The notes under the pieces are model-generated. The model was not told where the DNA came from, did not search any database, and worked only from the letters and a program-made list of their open reading frames with translations. A program made the position numbers and the translations under genes. From Patescibacteria group bacterium (lineage in GTDB: Bacteria; Patescibacteriota; Minisyncoccia; UBA6257; 02-FULL-45-10c): a stretch of 50,574 nt of DNA. Location: positions 118,567 through 169,140 of the forward strand of contig JAGWYA010000001.1 in assembly GCA_018969615.1 (NCBI GenBank), read 5' to 3'. Shown here one piece after another: positions 12,047 through 20,942 of this stretch (position 1 is the stretch's first letter; every line of letters starts with the position of its first letter).

Positions 12047-12823
12047 TTACTTATAGTACAAACGGTTCTCCACGCGCAGATCGACCGTGGAAAGCTTCGC
12101 CACATCCTTAGTCCCCTCGAGGGTCTGCAAGGATGAAATGTTCGCCGTCGGATCGAAGCGGATACTGAACAGTAATTTCGTACCGCTGTACGTTTCCGCA
12201 TGCAGTTCCTCCAAATGGCCGTCATAGCTCAGCGAACGGATCGGAAGATGCAACGACGGAAGCTCTTTCAGGATCAAGATCAGATTCCCCAAAAAACGCT
12301 GGCCGATCACGAACTCGCCCGGAAGGATATGCACCTGATCAAGGTCATTGACCGTCAAAATAAGCGATCCTTCGGTCTGAGGAGCGTCCTCGAACGCCAT
12401 GCCGGTACTGTCGATCCAATTGCATGACTGATAGCTATCGCACCAGATGGCAAGCCGGTCCCGTTCCTGCACGGCGATCGTGATCGATTGATGGAGCCAG
12501 CTCCGATCCACGGTGGCGGCGGCAAAAGCGCTCTTTGAAATGTCCGGATGATCGTTCCCCCAAGAAAGAAGGTTATGCGGGCCGAGAAGGTTCCAAAGCC
12601 AGCCGTGGATCTCCAGCGGTTCGATAATGCGGAGCACTTCCTGATCGGAATGATAGGTCGCTCCGGTGATCACGAACGAGTGGACCCGAAAGACCGGTGA
12701 ATCCAAGACCGTGTACGCCGCAAGAATGCCCAAGAGAATAAGAACACCGATACTGCCGTAGATCTTGATCCGAAAGCGGCGGCCATATCGCTTGGTCTGG
12801 AATTGTCTGAAATAAGGGTCCAT
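12047..12823 (-). CDS. ftsQ: FtsQ/DivIB-like POTRA-domain cell division protein
   Basis: Single N-terminal TM followed by VFRVHSFVITGATYHSDQEVLRI (POTRA-like); adjacent to alr. Confidence 0.7.
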   Translation of the reverse strand: MDPYFRQFQTKRYGRRFRIKIYGSIGVLILLGILAAYTVLDSPVFRVHSFVITGATYHSDQEVLRIIEPLEIHGWLWNLLGPHNLLSWGNDHPDISKSAFAAATVDRSWLHQSITIAVQERDRLAIWCDSYQSCNWIDSTGMAFEDAPQTEGSLILTVNDLDQVHILPGEFVIGQRFLGNLILILKELPSLHLPIRSLSYDGHLEELHAETYSGTKLLFSIRFDPTANISSLQTLEGTKDVAKLSTVDLRVENRLYYK

Positions 12824-12824
12824 C

Positions 12825-13952
12825 TTACATGATCTTCCGCTCGATCAGCGGGTTAATGCGCGTGAGGAACTCGTAATGCGTAGTTCCGCTTTTTCGGGCC
12901 ACGGCGTCGGCTGACAGTTCGGCGGTTTTTTGCCGGCCGATCAGCGTCGCGGTATCGCCCACGGCGCAACGGATACCGCTCACATCAACGATCAGAAGGT
13001 CCATGGAAACCCTTCCGAGGACCGGCGCGTGTTTTCCGTTGATCAATACTTCGCCGGCGCCGGAAGAAAGCGAGCGCGGAAATCCGTGCCAATAGCCGAT
13101 CGGAACGATCGCGACCTTCGCGGACCGATGCAGGCGGTCAACCAGGTCGTAGCCGACATAATCGCCTTTTTTTAAAGACTTCACTTCGCTGACCAATGCG
13201 TGCCACGACAAGACCGGGGCCAAACGGATATCCTTCTTTTGCATCTCCAGCTCCTTTGACGGCCAGAGCCCATAGAACCCGATCCCGATGCGCACCGCAT
13301 CCAGATGATATTTTTTGCTTACCAGCATGCCGCCCGTCGCCGCCGTATGTCGGATCAAGTCTGTGAACCCGGCTTTCCGGAACAGGTCCGCCGCCTGCAT
13401 GAACGCATCGAACTGCAGATCCGTATAGGTCGGGTAATTAATGTCTTTCGCCGAGGCAAAATGGGTGAATATACCTTTGAGCTTTGCGGAAAGCTTTTTA
13501 TTTTTTTTGATCGTCCGGATCGCCGACGGCAGCTCGCTCAACAAAAATCCCTGCCGGTGCATGCCCGTATCGATCTTGATATGAAATTCAGGGATCCGCC
13601 TGCTTTTTGCCAAAGTACGCAAGGCCGCTGCATTCGAAATACTGATCGTGATGTTATTTTCCGTCGCCGGACCGAACAGTTCGAGTAAGGTGGGTCCCAA
13701 CACTAAAATAGGCTTCGTAATGCCGGCGGCGCGCAATTTAAGCCCCTCAGGAACGCTGTCCACGCAAAACCCGTCAACGAAAGGGTCGGCAATCTGCGCG
13801 AACGCGACAAGGCCATGTCCGTAGGCATTGGACTTCACTACCGACCACAAGCGCACTTTCGGCGAGATCAGCCGACGGATCACCCGCGCATTGTTTCGGA
13901 CCGCCTTTCGGCTAATAGATACAAAGGTCTTTTGTCGGGCCATTACATACAA
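12825..13952 (-). CDS. alr: Alanine racemase
   Basis: SVVKSNAYGHGLVAFA (PLP Lys), IKIDTGMHRQGF, VRIGIGFYGL, GRVSMDLLIVDV; start may be M4 at 13943. Confidence 0.94.
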   Translation of the reverse strand: MYVMARQKTFVSISRKAVRNNARVIRRLISPKVRLWSVVKSNAYGHGLVAFAQIADPFVDGFCVDSVPEGLKLRAAGITKPILVLGPTLLELFGPATENNITISISNAAALRTLAKSRRIPEFHIKIDTGMHRQGFLLSELPSAIRTIKKNKKLSAKLKGIFTHFASAKDINYPTYTDLQFDAFMQAADLFRKAGFTDLIRHTAATGGMLVSKKYHLDAVRIGIGFYGLWPSKELEMQKKDIRLAPVLSWHALVSEVKSLKKGDYVGYDLVDRLHRSAKVAIVPIGYWHGFPRSLSSGAGEVLINGKHAPVLGRVSMDLLIVDVSGIRCAVGDTATLIGRQKTAELSADAVARKSGTTHYEFLTRINPLIERKIM

Positions 13953-13994
13953 TTTAATATAAATAAGGCCTCTTTTCCACCGGAACCCATCCCA

Positions 13995-14024
13995 AAAATA
14001 AAAAACAGCTCATTCCTGAGCTGC
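13995..14024 (-). terminator. Rho-independent terminator
   Basis: Minus-strand CAGCTCAGGAATGAGCTG followed by TTTTTTATTTTT, at the end of the metalloprotease ORF. Confidence 0.75.
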
Positions 14025-14804
14025 TGTGCATGCCTCGCGGGCACGCTGCCATATTTTATTTTCCTGGATGAGGAGCGTTCGCGATCTCTCGTCGAACTGC
14101 ACTTTCGGGCCGCCGAGATAATCGAGATTCGCCTTCATGATCGAATACGGCATCGGCGAATGAGGCAATCCGTAGAGATGCCCCTGTTCATGAAGGAGCA
14201 GCTGAGCGAACCGGCGAGTAAAGAACCGTCGGGCTACCGCATTCGTCCGCGGACGGTCCAGAAAACGATTCGGCGCCATGCCGATGTTCATCACGATCGT
14301 GCCGTTCCCCTGCGTCGTATTGAAATACGCTTTTCCGGAAAGGTCCTGCGCCCCGGTCGCGGTGATAAAAACCAGGACATCGGGATCGCTTATCTTCCGC
14401 TCGCGGACATAGCGCGGACGCAATTCGTCTACGAAACAGCCCTGCTCATTCGTGAAACCGGCATTGAAGAATTTGCACTCGCTCCGGGATGAATCCCACG
14501 ACTCGAGTCTGAGCCGTGAAATATCGTAGCGGAACGGAAGCTTATTCTCTGCAAACACGCGATTCGCTTCAATGACCAGGTCGGTGGGCGCGATCCCGAG
14601 CGTATGCAATTCCTTTGTCGCCCGCTGATCAAGGAAAACCGTCACGGTTTTCTGATCGGAATAGGCGCACGCCGATTTGGTGATATAGAGATCGGACAAC
14701 GCTGCTTCATAGCGGATCGTCCTCACCAGCCACCACAGTGACCCGGCAAGGAGAAGGCACGCCAGTGCGACCGGTCCCTTTCGCTGCGCCAAGGCACGAG
14801 TCAT
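14010..14804 (-). CDS. Membrane-anchored metzincin-type (archaemetzincin-like) metalloprotease
   Basis: N-terminal TM; HEQGHLYGLPHSPMPYSIM = HExxHxxGxxH plus Met-turn with archaemetzincin spacing. Confidence 0.75.
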   Translation of the reverse strand: MTRALAQRKGPVALACLLLAGSLWWLVRTIRYEAALSDLYITKSACAYSDQKTVTVFLDQRATKELHTLGIAPTDLVIEANRVFAENKLPFRYDISRLRLESWDSSRSECKFFNAGFTNEQGCFVDELRPRYVRERKISDPDVLVFITATGAQDLSGKAYFNTTQGNGTIVMNIGMAPNRFLDRPRTNAVARRFFTRRFAQLLLHEQGHLYGLPHSPMPYSIMKANLDYLGGPKVQFDERSRTLLIQENKIWQRAREACTAAQE

Positions 14805-14874
14805 AGAGAACTCGCAGGATGTTGTTCAGTACTGTTTTCAGTATAGCGCCGGACCTAAAGGAAATCCATGCTTT

Positions 14875-16113
14875 TTACGCGATCTCCTCGATGCCCATGG
14901 ACCCCTGCAATGCCTTCGGAACTTTGATCGTCCCTTCCGGGGTCTGATAGTTCTCAATGATGGCGATCAGCATGCGGCCGATGGCGAACGCAGTACCATT
15001 CAGCATATGAACGAACTCCGGCTTCCCGTCAGCGGTCTTATATTTAATGTTTAACCGGCGCGCCTGGTAATCGGTCGTGTTCGAGGTCGAATGGGTCTCG
15101 CGGTATTCCCCTTTCCCTCCGTTCTGTCCCGGCATCCACGCTTCGATATCGTACTTCGCCGCAGCAGGATCACCCAGATCACCCGAACAAATATCCAGCA
15201 CGCGATACGGCAGTTCCAGCGTCTGCATCAATTTTTCTTCTAACGAAAGCAGAAGCTTGTGTTCGTCCTCGGAGCGCTCCGGCGTGGTGATGCTGAACAT
15301 CTCCACTTTATCAAACTGGTGAACGCGCAAAATGCCTTTCGTATCCTTGCCATAGGATCCGGCCTCGCGGCGGAAGCAAGTTGAGAACGAGATATAGCGG
15401 CGCGGAAGATCTTTCTCGGCGAACGTTTCATCCATATGCATCGGACCGATGGATTGCTCCGAAGTTCCGACCAAATACAGGTTATCAGCGGGAAGATGAT
15501 AGATCTCATCGCGTCCCCGGTCCAAATACCCCATCGCCCACATCGATTTCTCATTGATCAAAACCGGCGGAACCACGGGAATGAATTCCTCAGCCATCGC
15601 CGTCCGCATCGCGAGGTCCACCAGCGCGAATTCCATTCGCGCCAAAGCTCCTTTGATGTACCCGAATCGGCTGCCGGAGATCTTTGCCGCGCGGTCCGTG
15701 TCGATCAGCCCCAATCGTTCAGTGATCGTCATATAATCCTGCGGATGCGCGAGATCAGGCTTGGTGCCGACCTCCCGAAGGGTCTTATTCTCTTTTTCGT
15801 CCTTCCCGGTCCGCACCCAGGCAAGCGGCGGATTCGGCATCGTATAGAGCAGCTCCTGGCGCTTTTTCGCGAGGTCCGCGAGATCGGCCTCGATCTTCTT
15901 GACCTCCTCCTTCATTTTTTTCGCCTCCTCAACCTTTTTCGCCTCGCCAAGCTTTTTCTGTTCCGCGCGCGTTTCATCGAACTTTTGCGTCAACGTGCGC
16001 CATTGCGCATCAACGGCCAAAAAAGAATCAACCACTGCCGGATCGACATTCTTTGCCGCCAAACCCTTTTTGATCTCGTCGGGATTATTTCTGATCTTAG
16101 CTACATCAAGCAT
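14875..16113 (-). CDS. serS: Serine--tRNA ligase
   Basis: MLDVAKIRNNPDEIKKGLAAKN start (internal Met of the 16143 ORF), coiled-coil arm, TSEQSIGPMHMDE, FRREAGSYGKDTKGILRVHQFDKVEMF. Confidence 0.96.
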   Translation of the reverse strand: MLDVAKIRNNPDEIKKGLAAKNVDPAVVDSFLAVDAQWRTLTQKFDETRAEQKKLGEAKKVEEAKKMKEEVKKIEADLADLAKKRQELLYTMPNPPLAWVRTGKDEKENKTLREVGTKPDLAHPQDYMTITERLGLIDTDRAAKISGSRFGYIKGALARMEFALVDLAMRTAMAEEFIPVVPPVLINEKSMWAMGYLDRGRDEIYHLPADNLYLVGTSEQSIGPMHMDETFAEKDLPRRYISFSTCFRREAGSYGKDTKGILRVHQFDKVEMFSITTPERSEDEHKLLLSLEEKLMQTLELPYRVLDICSGDLGDPAAAKYDIEAWMPGQNGGKGEYRETHSTSNTTDYQARRLNIKYKTADGKPEFVHMLNGTAFAIGRMLIAIIENYQTPEGTIKVPKALQGSMGIEEIA

Positions 16114-16145
16114 GTAATACAGTATACGACAGTTTTTTCGCAAAA

Positions 16146-16168
16146 AAAAGCTCCCTTTCGGGAGCTTA
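16146..16168 (-). terminator. Rho-independent terminator
   Basis: Minus strand AAGCTCCCGAAAGGGAGCTTTTTTTTG. Confidence 0.85.
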
Positions 16169-16504
16169 GAGAACGTTCGGATGCAAAGTCAGAAGCCGCG
16201 CCGGAATGACAACGGCCCTGCCGATATACCTCCGATCGATCTCCACGCCTTTTGACTCATCGATCCTCACCAACGGACCGCTATCACAGCGGCACCCTGA
16301 AGAGGAGCATTTGTCTTCGACCGCGCAGAACATCTGCCGGTCGTCGACCAAAGTCAGGCCAAGACCCGCTTTCAGCTCGACCCTTTCGGGATCATCGCCG
16401 TAACGGGCGATCAAGACAAGCGTGACATCCTGGATCAACTGAAGCTGGCAGGTAAGATGGATGGTCCGTTCAGCAGGCTTGTACTCCTCTTCTTTGCCTC
16501 CCAT
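16166..16504 (-). CDS. Hypothetical Cys-containing small protein
   Basis: ORF with upstream GGAGGAAC SD; CAVEDKCSSSGCRC cluster; followed by terminator. Confidence 0.5.
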   Translation of the reverse strand: MGGKEEEYKPAERTIHLTCQLQLIQDVTLVLIARYGDDPERVELKAGLGLTLVDDRQMFCAVEDKCSSSGCRCDSGPLVRIDESKGVEIDRRYIGRAVVIPARLLTLHPNVL

Positions 16505-16690
16505 AACCGTTCCTCCACACTCTTGATTCGGAAAAGAAAAAGACGCTTCACTATTCGGCTGCTATCTCAAAGATCGCGCCGGCGTATGCCGGAAAGATCC
16601 TTAGGGATAGAGTCGATAGACGAAACGTCCTTGCCCTTTCCTTTTCGGGATTATTTCCATCATAAACCCGGTCATCAGAGGATGCAAGGG

Positions 16691-18151
16691 TTATTTCTCC
16701 TCTTTTTTCGGGCGCATCAGCGGGAAGATCTGCGTATCCCGGGCGCTCTTGTTCATCAGAAAACTAAACACGCGTTCGCTCATGCCGAATCCGCAGGTCG
16801 GCGGCATGCCGTACTGCAATGCTTCCACGAAATCCTCATCTTTCATCTGCGCTTCTTCATCGCCCTCTGCGCGCAGCTTCATCTGCGCGTTAAAGCGCTC
16901 TTCCTGGTCCACCGGATCGTTCAGCTCGCTGTAGCCGTTCCCCAATTCCGAACCCGCGATAATGACCTGGAACCGCTGCGTCAGTTTCGGATCGGACGCG
17001 ACTTTCTTTGCCAGCGGAGAGACCTCCACCGGAACACCGGTCAAAAAGCCAGGACCGGCGATCTGCTTGCGGCAGTATTTCCACAGATTATCGATCGCCC
17101 GCGTGATATTGAATCCCTTCTTGTCATACGGCACTTTCAGCTCATGAAGCTTCGCCTCCATCTCCGGAAGCGTTGCGGACAGAATATCGATCCCGGTATG
17201 TTTCTTCACGGTCTCGCGATAATCATACCGCTCCCACGATTTACCCAGATCGACGGAAAATTCACCGATCGTGAACTTAAGCGTACCGAACGCCTGGAGC
17301 GCCACTGACTTAAAGAGCTCTTCCACGAGCTTCATGCCCTTCTCATAATCGGCGTACGCCCAGTAGAACTCCATCTGCGTATAATCCTGCAAATGCTCGG
17401 CATCCATACCCTCATTACGAAATTGCCGCCCTATCTCGAACGTCTTTTCAAAGCCGGCGACCATCAATTTCTTCTGCCAGAGCTCGCCCATCGAGATCCG
17501 GAGGAACACGTCCATATCCAAAGCGTTATGATGCGTCACGAACGGACGCGCATCGGCGCCTCCCGGCAATACTTCAAGAACCGGCGTTTCCACTTCCAAA
17601 AATCCGCGGGTAAGCAAAAATGTGCGGACCGCGTTCCAGAAACGAGCCTTCTTCTCTACCATTTCTTTAACCTCAGGATTGAAAAGAATATCCAAATACC
17701 GCTTGCGGAGCCGTTCTTCCTCATCATGAAAACCATACCAGGTCGCCGGCAGCGGGCGCAGGCTCTTTGCGGCCATGACCAGCGTCTCAGCCTTGATGCT
17801 CTTCTCGCCCTTCTTTGTTTTAAAAAGCGTACCGGTCACGGACAAAAAATCGCCGATGTCGATCGTCTCTTTCCATAAGGCGAAATCCGCGATCTGTTTC
17901 TTGTTCGCAACGATCTGGATCTTTCCGCTCTCATCTTTCAGATCAAGGAACATAACACCGCCCTGGGCGCGCTTACCCATCACCCTGCCGGCTACCGAGA
18001 TGCGCTTTCGCAATAATGACCAAACAAAAAAATGCCGGAGCGCCGAGATCGCCGTCTGGGTCCGGGCAACCGCAGCCGGATACGGATCCTTCCCCGCGGC
18101 AAGCAGCGCTTCACGCTTCTTGATCCGCTCTTGGATGATGTCGTCGAGCAT
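16691..18151 (-). CDS. lysS: Lysyl-tRNA synthetase (class II)
   Basis: FRNEGMDAEHLQDYTQMEFYWAYADYE; FVEALQYGMPPTCGFGMSERVFSFL. Confidence 0.96.
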   Translation of the reverse strand: MLDDIIQERIKKREALLAAGKDPYPAAVARTQTAISALRHFFVWSLLRKRISVAGRVMGKRAQGGVMFLDLKDESGKIQIVANKKQIADFALWKETIDIGDFLSVTGTLFKTKKGEKSIKAETLVMAAKSLRPLPATWYGFHDEEERLRKRYLDILFNPEVKEMVEKKARFWNAVRTFLLTRGFLEVETPVLEVLPGGADARPFVTHHNALDMDVFLRISMGELWQKKLMVAGFEKTFEIGRQFRNEGMDAEHLQDYTQMEFYWAYADYEKGMKLVEELFKSVALQAFGTLKFTIGEFSVDLGKSWERYDYRETVKKHTGIDILSATLPEMEAKLHELKVPYDKKGFNITRAIDNLWKYCRKQIAGPGFLTGVPVEVSPLAKKVASDPKLTQRFQVIIAGSELGNGYSELNDPVDQEERFNAQMKLRAEGDEEAQMKDEDFVEALQYGMPPTCGFGMSERVFSFLMNKSARDTQIFPLMRPKKEEK

Positions 18152-18160
18152 AGGTTCGAT

Positions 18161-18619
18161 CTAACCGATCGAAACGATCGTATACGAAACTTTTCCTTTC
18201 GGGATAGCCACCACAACCGTATCGCCGACCTTCTTGCCCAAAAATGCGCGTCCCAGCGGCGATTCGTTCGAGATCATGCCCGCGGTCGGATTCGCTTCAT
18301 TCGAACCGACGATCGTAAACTGCATGGCTTTCCCGTCCTTTTTCACTTCAATGGCGGAACCGACGGAAACGTTCGTGGTCGATGCCGATTTTTCGATGAT
18401 CTGGGCGTTCTTGATAAGCTCTTCCAATTCGCCGATACGCGCTTCCACCTGCGCCTGCTCCTCACGCGCCTCAAAATATTCCGAGTTCTCGGAAAGGTCC
18501 CCCAGCTCTTTTGCGCGCTTCAAGCGCTCGCCCACTTCGATACGGCGACGGCCCTTCAGATCAGCCAGTTCATTCTTCAGTTCTTCCAGTTTTTCTTTGG
18601 ATACGTATTGTTTTTCCAT
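18161..18619 (-). CDS. greA: Transcription elongation factor GreA
   Basis: MEKQYVSKEKLEELKNELADLKGRRRIEVGERLKRAKELGDLSENSEYFEAREEQ; SPLGRAFLGKKVGDTV. Confidence 0.97.
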   Translation of the reverse strand: MEKQYVSKEKLEELKNELADLKGRRRIEVGERLKRAKELGDLSENSEYFEAREEQAQVEARIGELEELIKNAQIIEKSASTTNVSVGSAIEVKKDGKAMQFTIVGSNEANPTAGMISNESPLGRAFLGKKVGDTVVVAIPKGKVSYTIVSIG

Positions 18620-18624
18620 AGATA

Positions 18625-19371
18625 TTAAAATTGATTAGGAGGAGTGATCGCGTACTCCTTTCGCCACAACCACCACCGTATTTTAACAGTTTCGAGGAGA
18701 ACTTGTAAATACGCCGAAGCCTCCACATGGGTCCGCGTATCGTTCACCCAAAAGACCGGCATTTCCTTGATCCCGTAGCCGCATTCCTTGGCGAGCGCAA
18801 GCGCTTCCGCATCGAACCCCCACCGGTCGATCTTGGTAACGCCAAAGATGCGCTGAGCGGCCTCATCGGAAAAACATTTGAACCCGCACTGCGTATCCCA
18901 GACGCGGGGAACGAGCAACGCCTGAATGATCAGATTGCCGATGCCTCCTAAGAGCTGTTTATGGAATGGCTGTGGCGGCTGCATATGCGCTCCCCTGATA
19001 CGGCGCGATCCGATGACCACTTCGTATCCTTCCTTGAAATACGGAATCATTTTGTTGAACTCCACGACCGACGTGGAATTATCCGCATCCATCATCAGCC
19101 GCCAGGTTCCTTTTGCGGCAAGCATGCCCTGCCGCACCGCAGCGCCTTTGCCTTTGTTCTCTTTGTTATCGATCAATTTCAGATTGTCGATCAGCGGCTC
19201 AAAACGCCGCACGATCTCCGCGGTCTCGTCCGTCGATCCGTCGTTCACGACCAGGATCTCATAGGAATATTCCTGCTGCTGAAGATGTCGGTCAATATCA
19301 ATAAGCGTCAGCGGAAGACGCTTCGCCTCGTTATATGCCGGAATGACAACCGAAAGAAAAGGGCGGGCCAT
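18625..19371 (-). CDS. GT2 glycosyltransferase (dolichyl-phosphate glucosyltransferase-like)
   Basis: LSVVIPAYNEAKRLPLTL, VNDGSTDETAEIVRRF, GKGAAVRQGMLAAKGTWRLMMDADNST. Confidence 0.92.
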   Translation of the reverse strand: MARPFLSVVIPAYNEAKRLPLTLIDIDRHLQQQEYSYEILVVNDGSTDETAEIVRRFEPLIDNLKLIDNKENKGKGAAVRQGMLAAKGTWRLMMDADNSTSVVEFNKMIPYFKEGYEVVIGSRRIRGAHMQPPQPFHKQLLGGIGNLIIQALLVPRVWDTQCGFKCFSDEAAQRIFGVTKIDRWGFDAEALALAKECGYGIKEMPVFWVNDTRTHVEASAYLQVLLETVKIRWWLWRKEYAITPPNQF

Positions 19372-19397
19372 GAAGAAATATACCTTCAGTATATCAA

Positions 19398-19422
19398 AAA
19401 AGGCGGCTTCACGCCGCCGTAC
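19398..19422 (-). terminator. Rho-independent terminator
   Basis: Minus strand GGCGGCGTGAAGCCGCCTTTTTT downstream of map. Confidence 0.8.
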
Positions 19423-20180
19423 TATTTCGTCAGGATCTCCGGACGCTTGTCTGTGATCAGGACCGTATGCTCAAAGTGCGCCGAGAGGCTTTTATCCCGC
19501 GTGGCATAACTATCATCGGACAACTGCGTGATATACGGATCGCCCGCGCTCACCATCGGCTCAAGCGCCAAGACCATACCGGCTTTCAACGGCATGCCCG
19601 TATTCTTCTGTCCTTCATTGAACACCGGCGGATCTTCGTGCAGCTCGATCCCGACGCCGTGCCCGCTCAGCCCTTTCACCACCTTGAACCCCCGGGCGCG
19701 GACATACGCATTGATCGCATACCCGATATCGCCAAGCGTTTTCCCGGGCACGCATTCTTTAATACCGAGAAGCAACGCATGGTGGGTCGCCTCCATTAAT
19801 TCGCGCGCCTCCTTCGTGATCTTCCCGACGCCGATCGTGAACGCGCCATCGGCAATATATCCTTTGTAGGTCACGCCGAAATCAAGCGACAGGATATCAC
19901 CCGGCTTCAACGCATAATCGCCCGGTACCCCATGGACGACCACTTCATTCACTGATGCGCAGATCGAGGCCGGGAACGGCTTATCCGCTCCATACGGCTG
20001 ATAACCGAGAAAGGTCGGCTCAGCGCCCGCAGCTTCGATCCGTTGGCGCGCCAGCGCATCCAGTTCCTTCAGGGTCACTCCTTCCCGTACCGCAAGACGG
20101 ACGTCTCGCGCGACGCTCGCAAGGATCTTTCCCGCGTTCCGGATCAGCTTGATCTGCTCCGGCGTCTTGATCATCCCCAT
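19422..20180 (-). CDS. map: Methionine aminopeptidase type I
   Basis: MGMIKTPEQIKLIRNAGKILA, ICASVNEVVVHGVPG, LSLDFGVTYKGYIADGA, GHGVGIELHEDPP. Confidence 0.97.
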   Translation of the reverse strand: MGMIKTPEQIKLIRNAGKILASVARDVRLAVREGVTLKELDALARQRIEAAGAEPTFLGYQPYGADKPFPASICASVNEVVVHGVPGDYALKPGDILSLDFGVTYKGYIADGAFTIGVGKITKEARELMEATHHALLLGIKECVPGKTLGDIGYAINAYVRARGFKVVKGLSGHGVGIELHEDPPVFNEGQKNTGMPLKAGMVLALEPMVSAGDPYITQLSDDSYATRDKSLSAHFEHTVLITDKRPEILTK

Positions 20181-20182
20181 TC

Positions 20183-20878
20183 CTACAGATTACGCAATTT
20201 TAATTTCTTCAGGATCTCGTGATGCACTTCATACGGCATCGGACGGCCGTTGATCTCCGTGATCCCATAGTGCTTTGTGCGAAGCGCCTCCAGGATCGGT
20301 TCGGTGCGCTCGTGATATTCTTTAATGCGCGTATCGAAGACCTTCGGATTATCCACGGTACGGCGCACCAGCTTTCCGCCGCAGAGCGGACACATCGTGT
20401 GCTGATGACTTTCGTCGGTGAAGAGCAGGCCGGTTCCGCATACTTCACACACCATCCGGCGGCTGTTGCGGGCGATCGATTCTTCAGGATCGATCTTCAA
20501 ATAGAGGAAAATCAGATTTTCCTTCCCGTATTTTTCCTCCAACACCTTGATCAATCCCTTATGCTTGGAATCGCCGAACGCCTCATACATCGTCCGCGGC
20601 GAGCCGCTGAACACGATCCCGAACTCCGCCTTGGAAAGGCGGGCGACGTGCTGCTTCGTGACATCCAGCACCCAGGTCGGCGTGCAGAGCGCGCCTGAAT
20701 CGAAGATCACGCGTTCCCGCTGGATCTCAGGATCATCCTTATATTGCGGATCGTGCACGAGATGTTCGATATATTTCCCCGTATCCAAATGATACAAACC
20801 GAACCGCGCTGCAAGAAGATTCGCCTGTGTTCCCTTCCCCGCTCCCGGCGGACCATAGATGATAAATGCTTTTTTCAT
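20183..20878 (-). CDS. adk: Adenylate kinase with zinc-type LID
   Basis: IIYGPPGAGKGTQANLLAARFGLYHLDTG; CEVCGTGLLF...CPLCGGKLVRR. Confidence 0.93.
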   Translation of the reverse strand: MKKAFIIYGPPGAGKGTQANLLAARFGLYHLDTGKYIEHLVHDPQYKDDPEIQRERVIFDSGALCTPTWVLDVTKQHVARLSKAEFGIVFSGSPRTMYEAFGDSKHKGLIKVLEEKYGKENLIFLYLKIDPEESIARNSRRMVCEVCGTGLLFTDESHQHTMCPLCGGKLVRRTVDNPKVFDTRIKEYHERTEPILEALRTKHYGITEINGRPMPYEVHHEILKKLKLRNL

Positions 20879-20904
20879 ATTATGGATAGTATATCACAAA
20901 AAGA

Positions 20905-20934
20905 TAAAAAAAATCCCCTTTCGGGGACCTTTTT
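20905..20934 (-). terminator. Rho-independent terminator between secY and adk
   Basis: Minus strand GGTCCCCGAAAGGGGATTTTTTTT. Confidence 0.85.
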
Positions 20935-20942
20935 ACGAGCGG

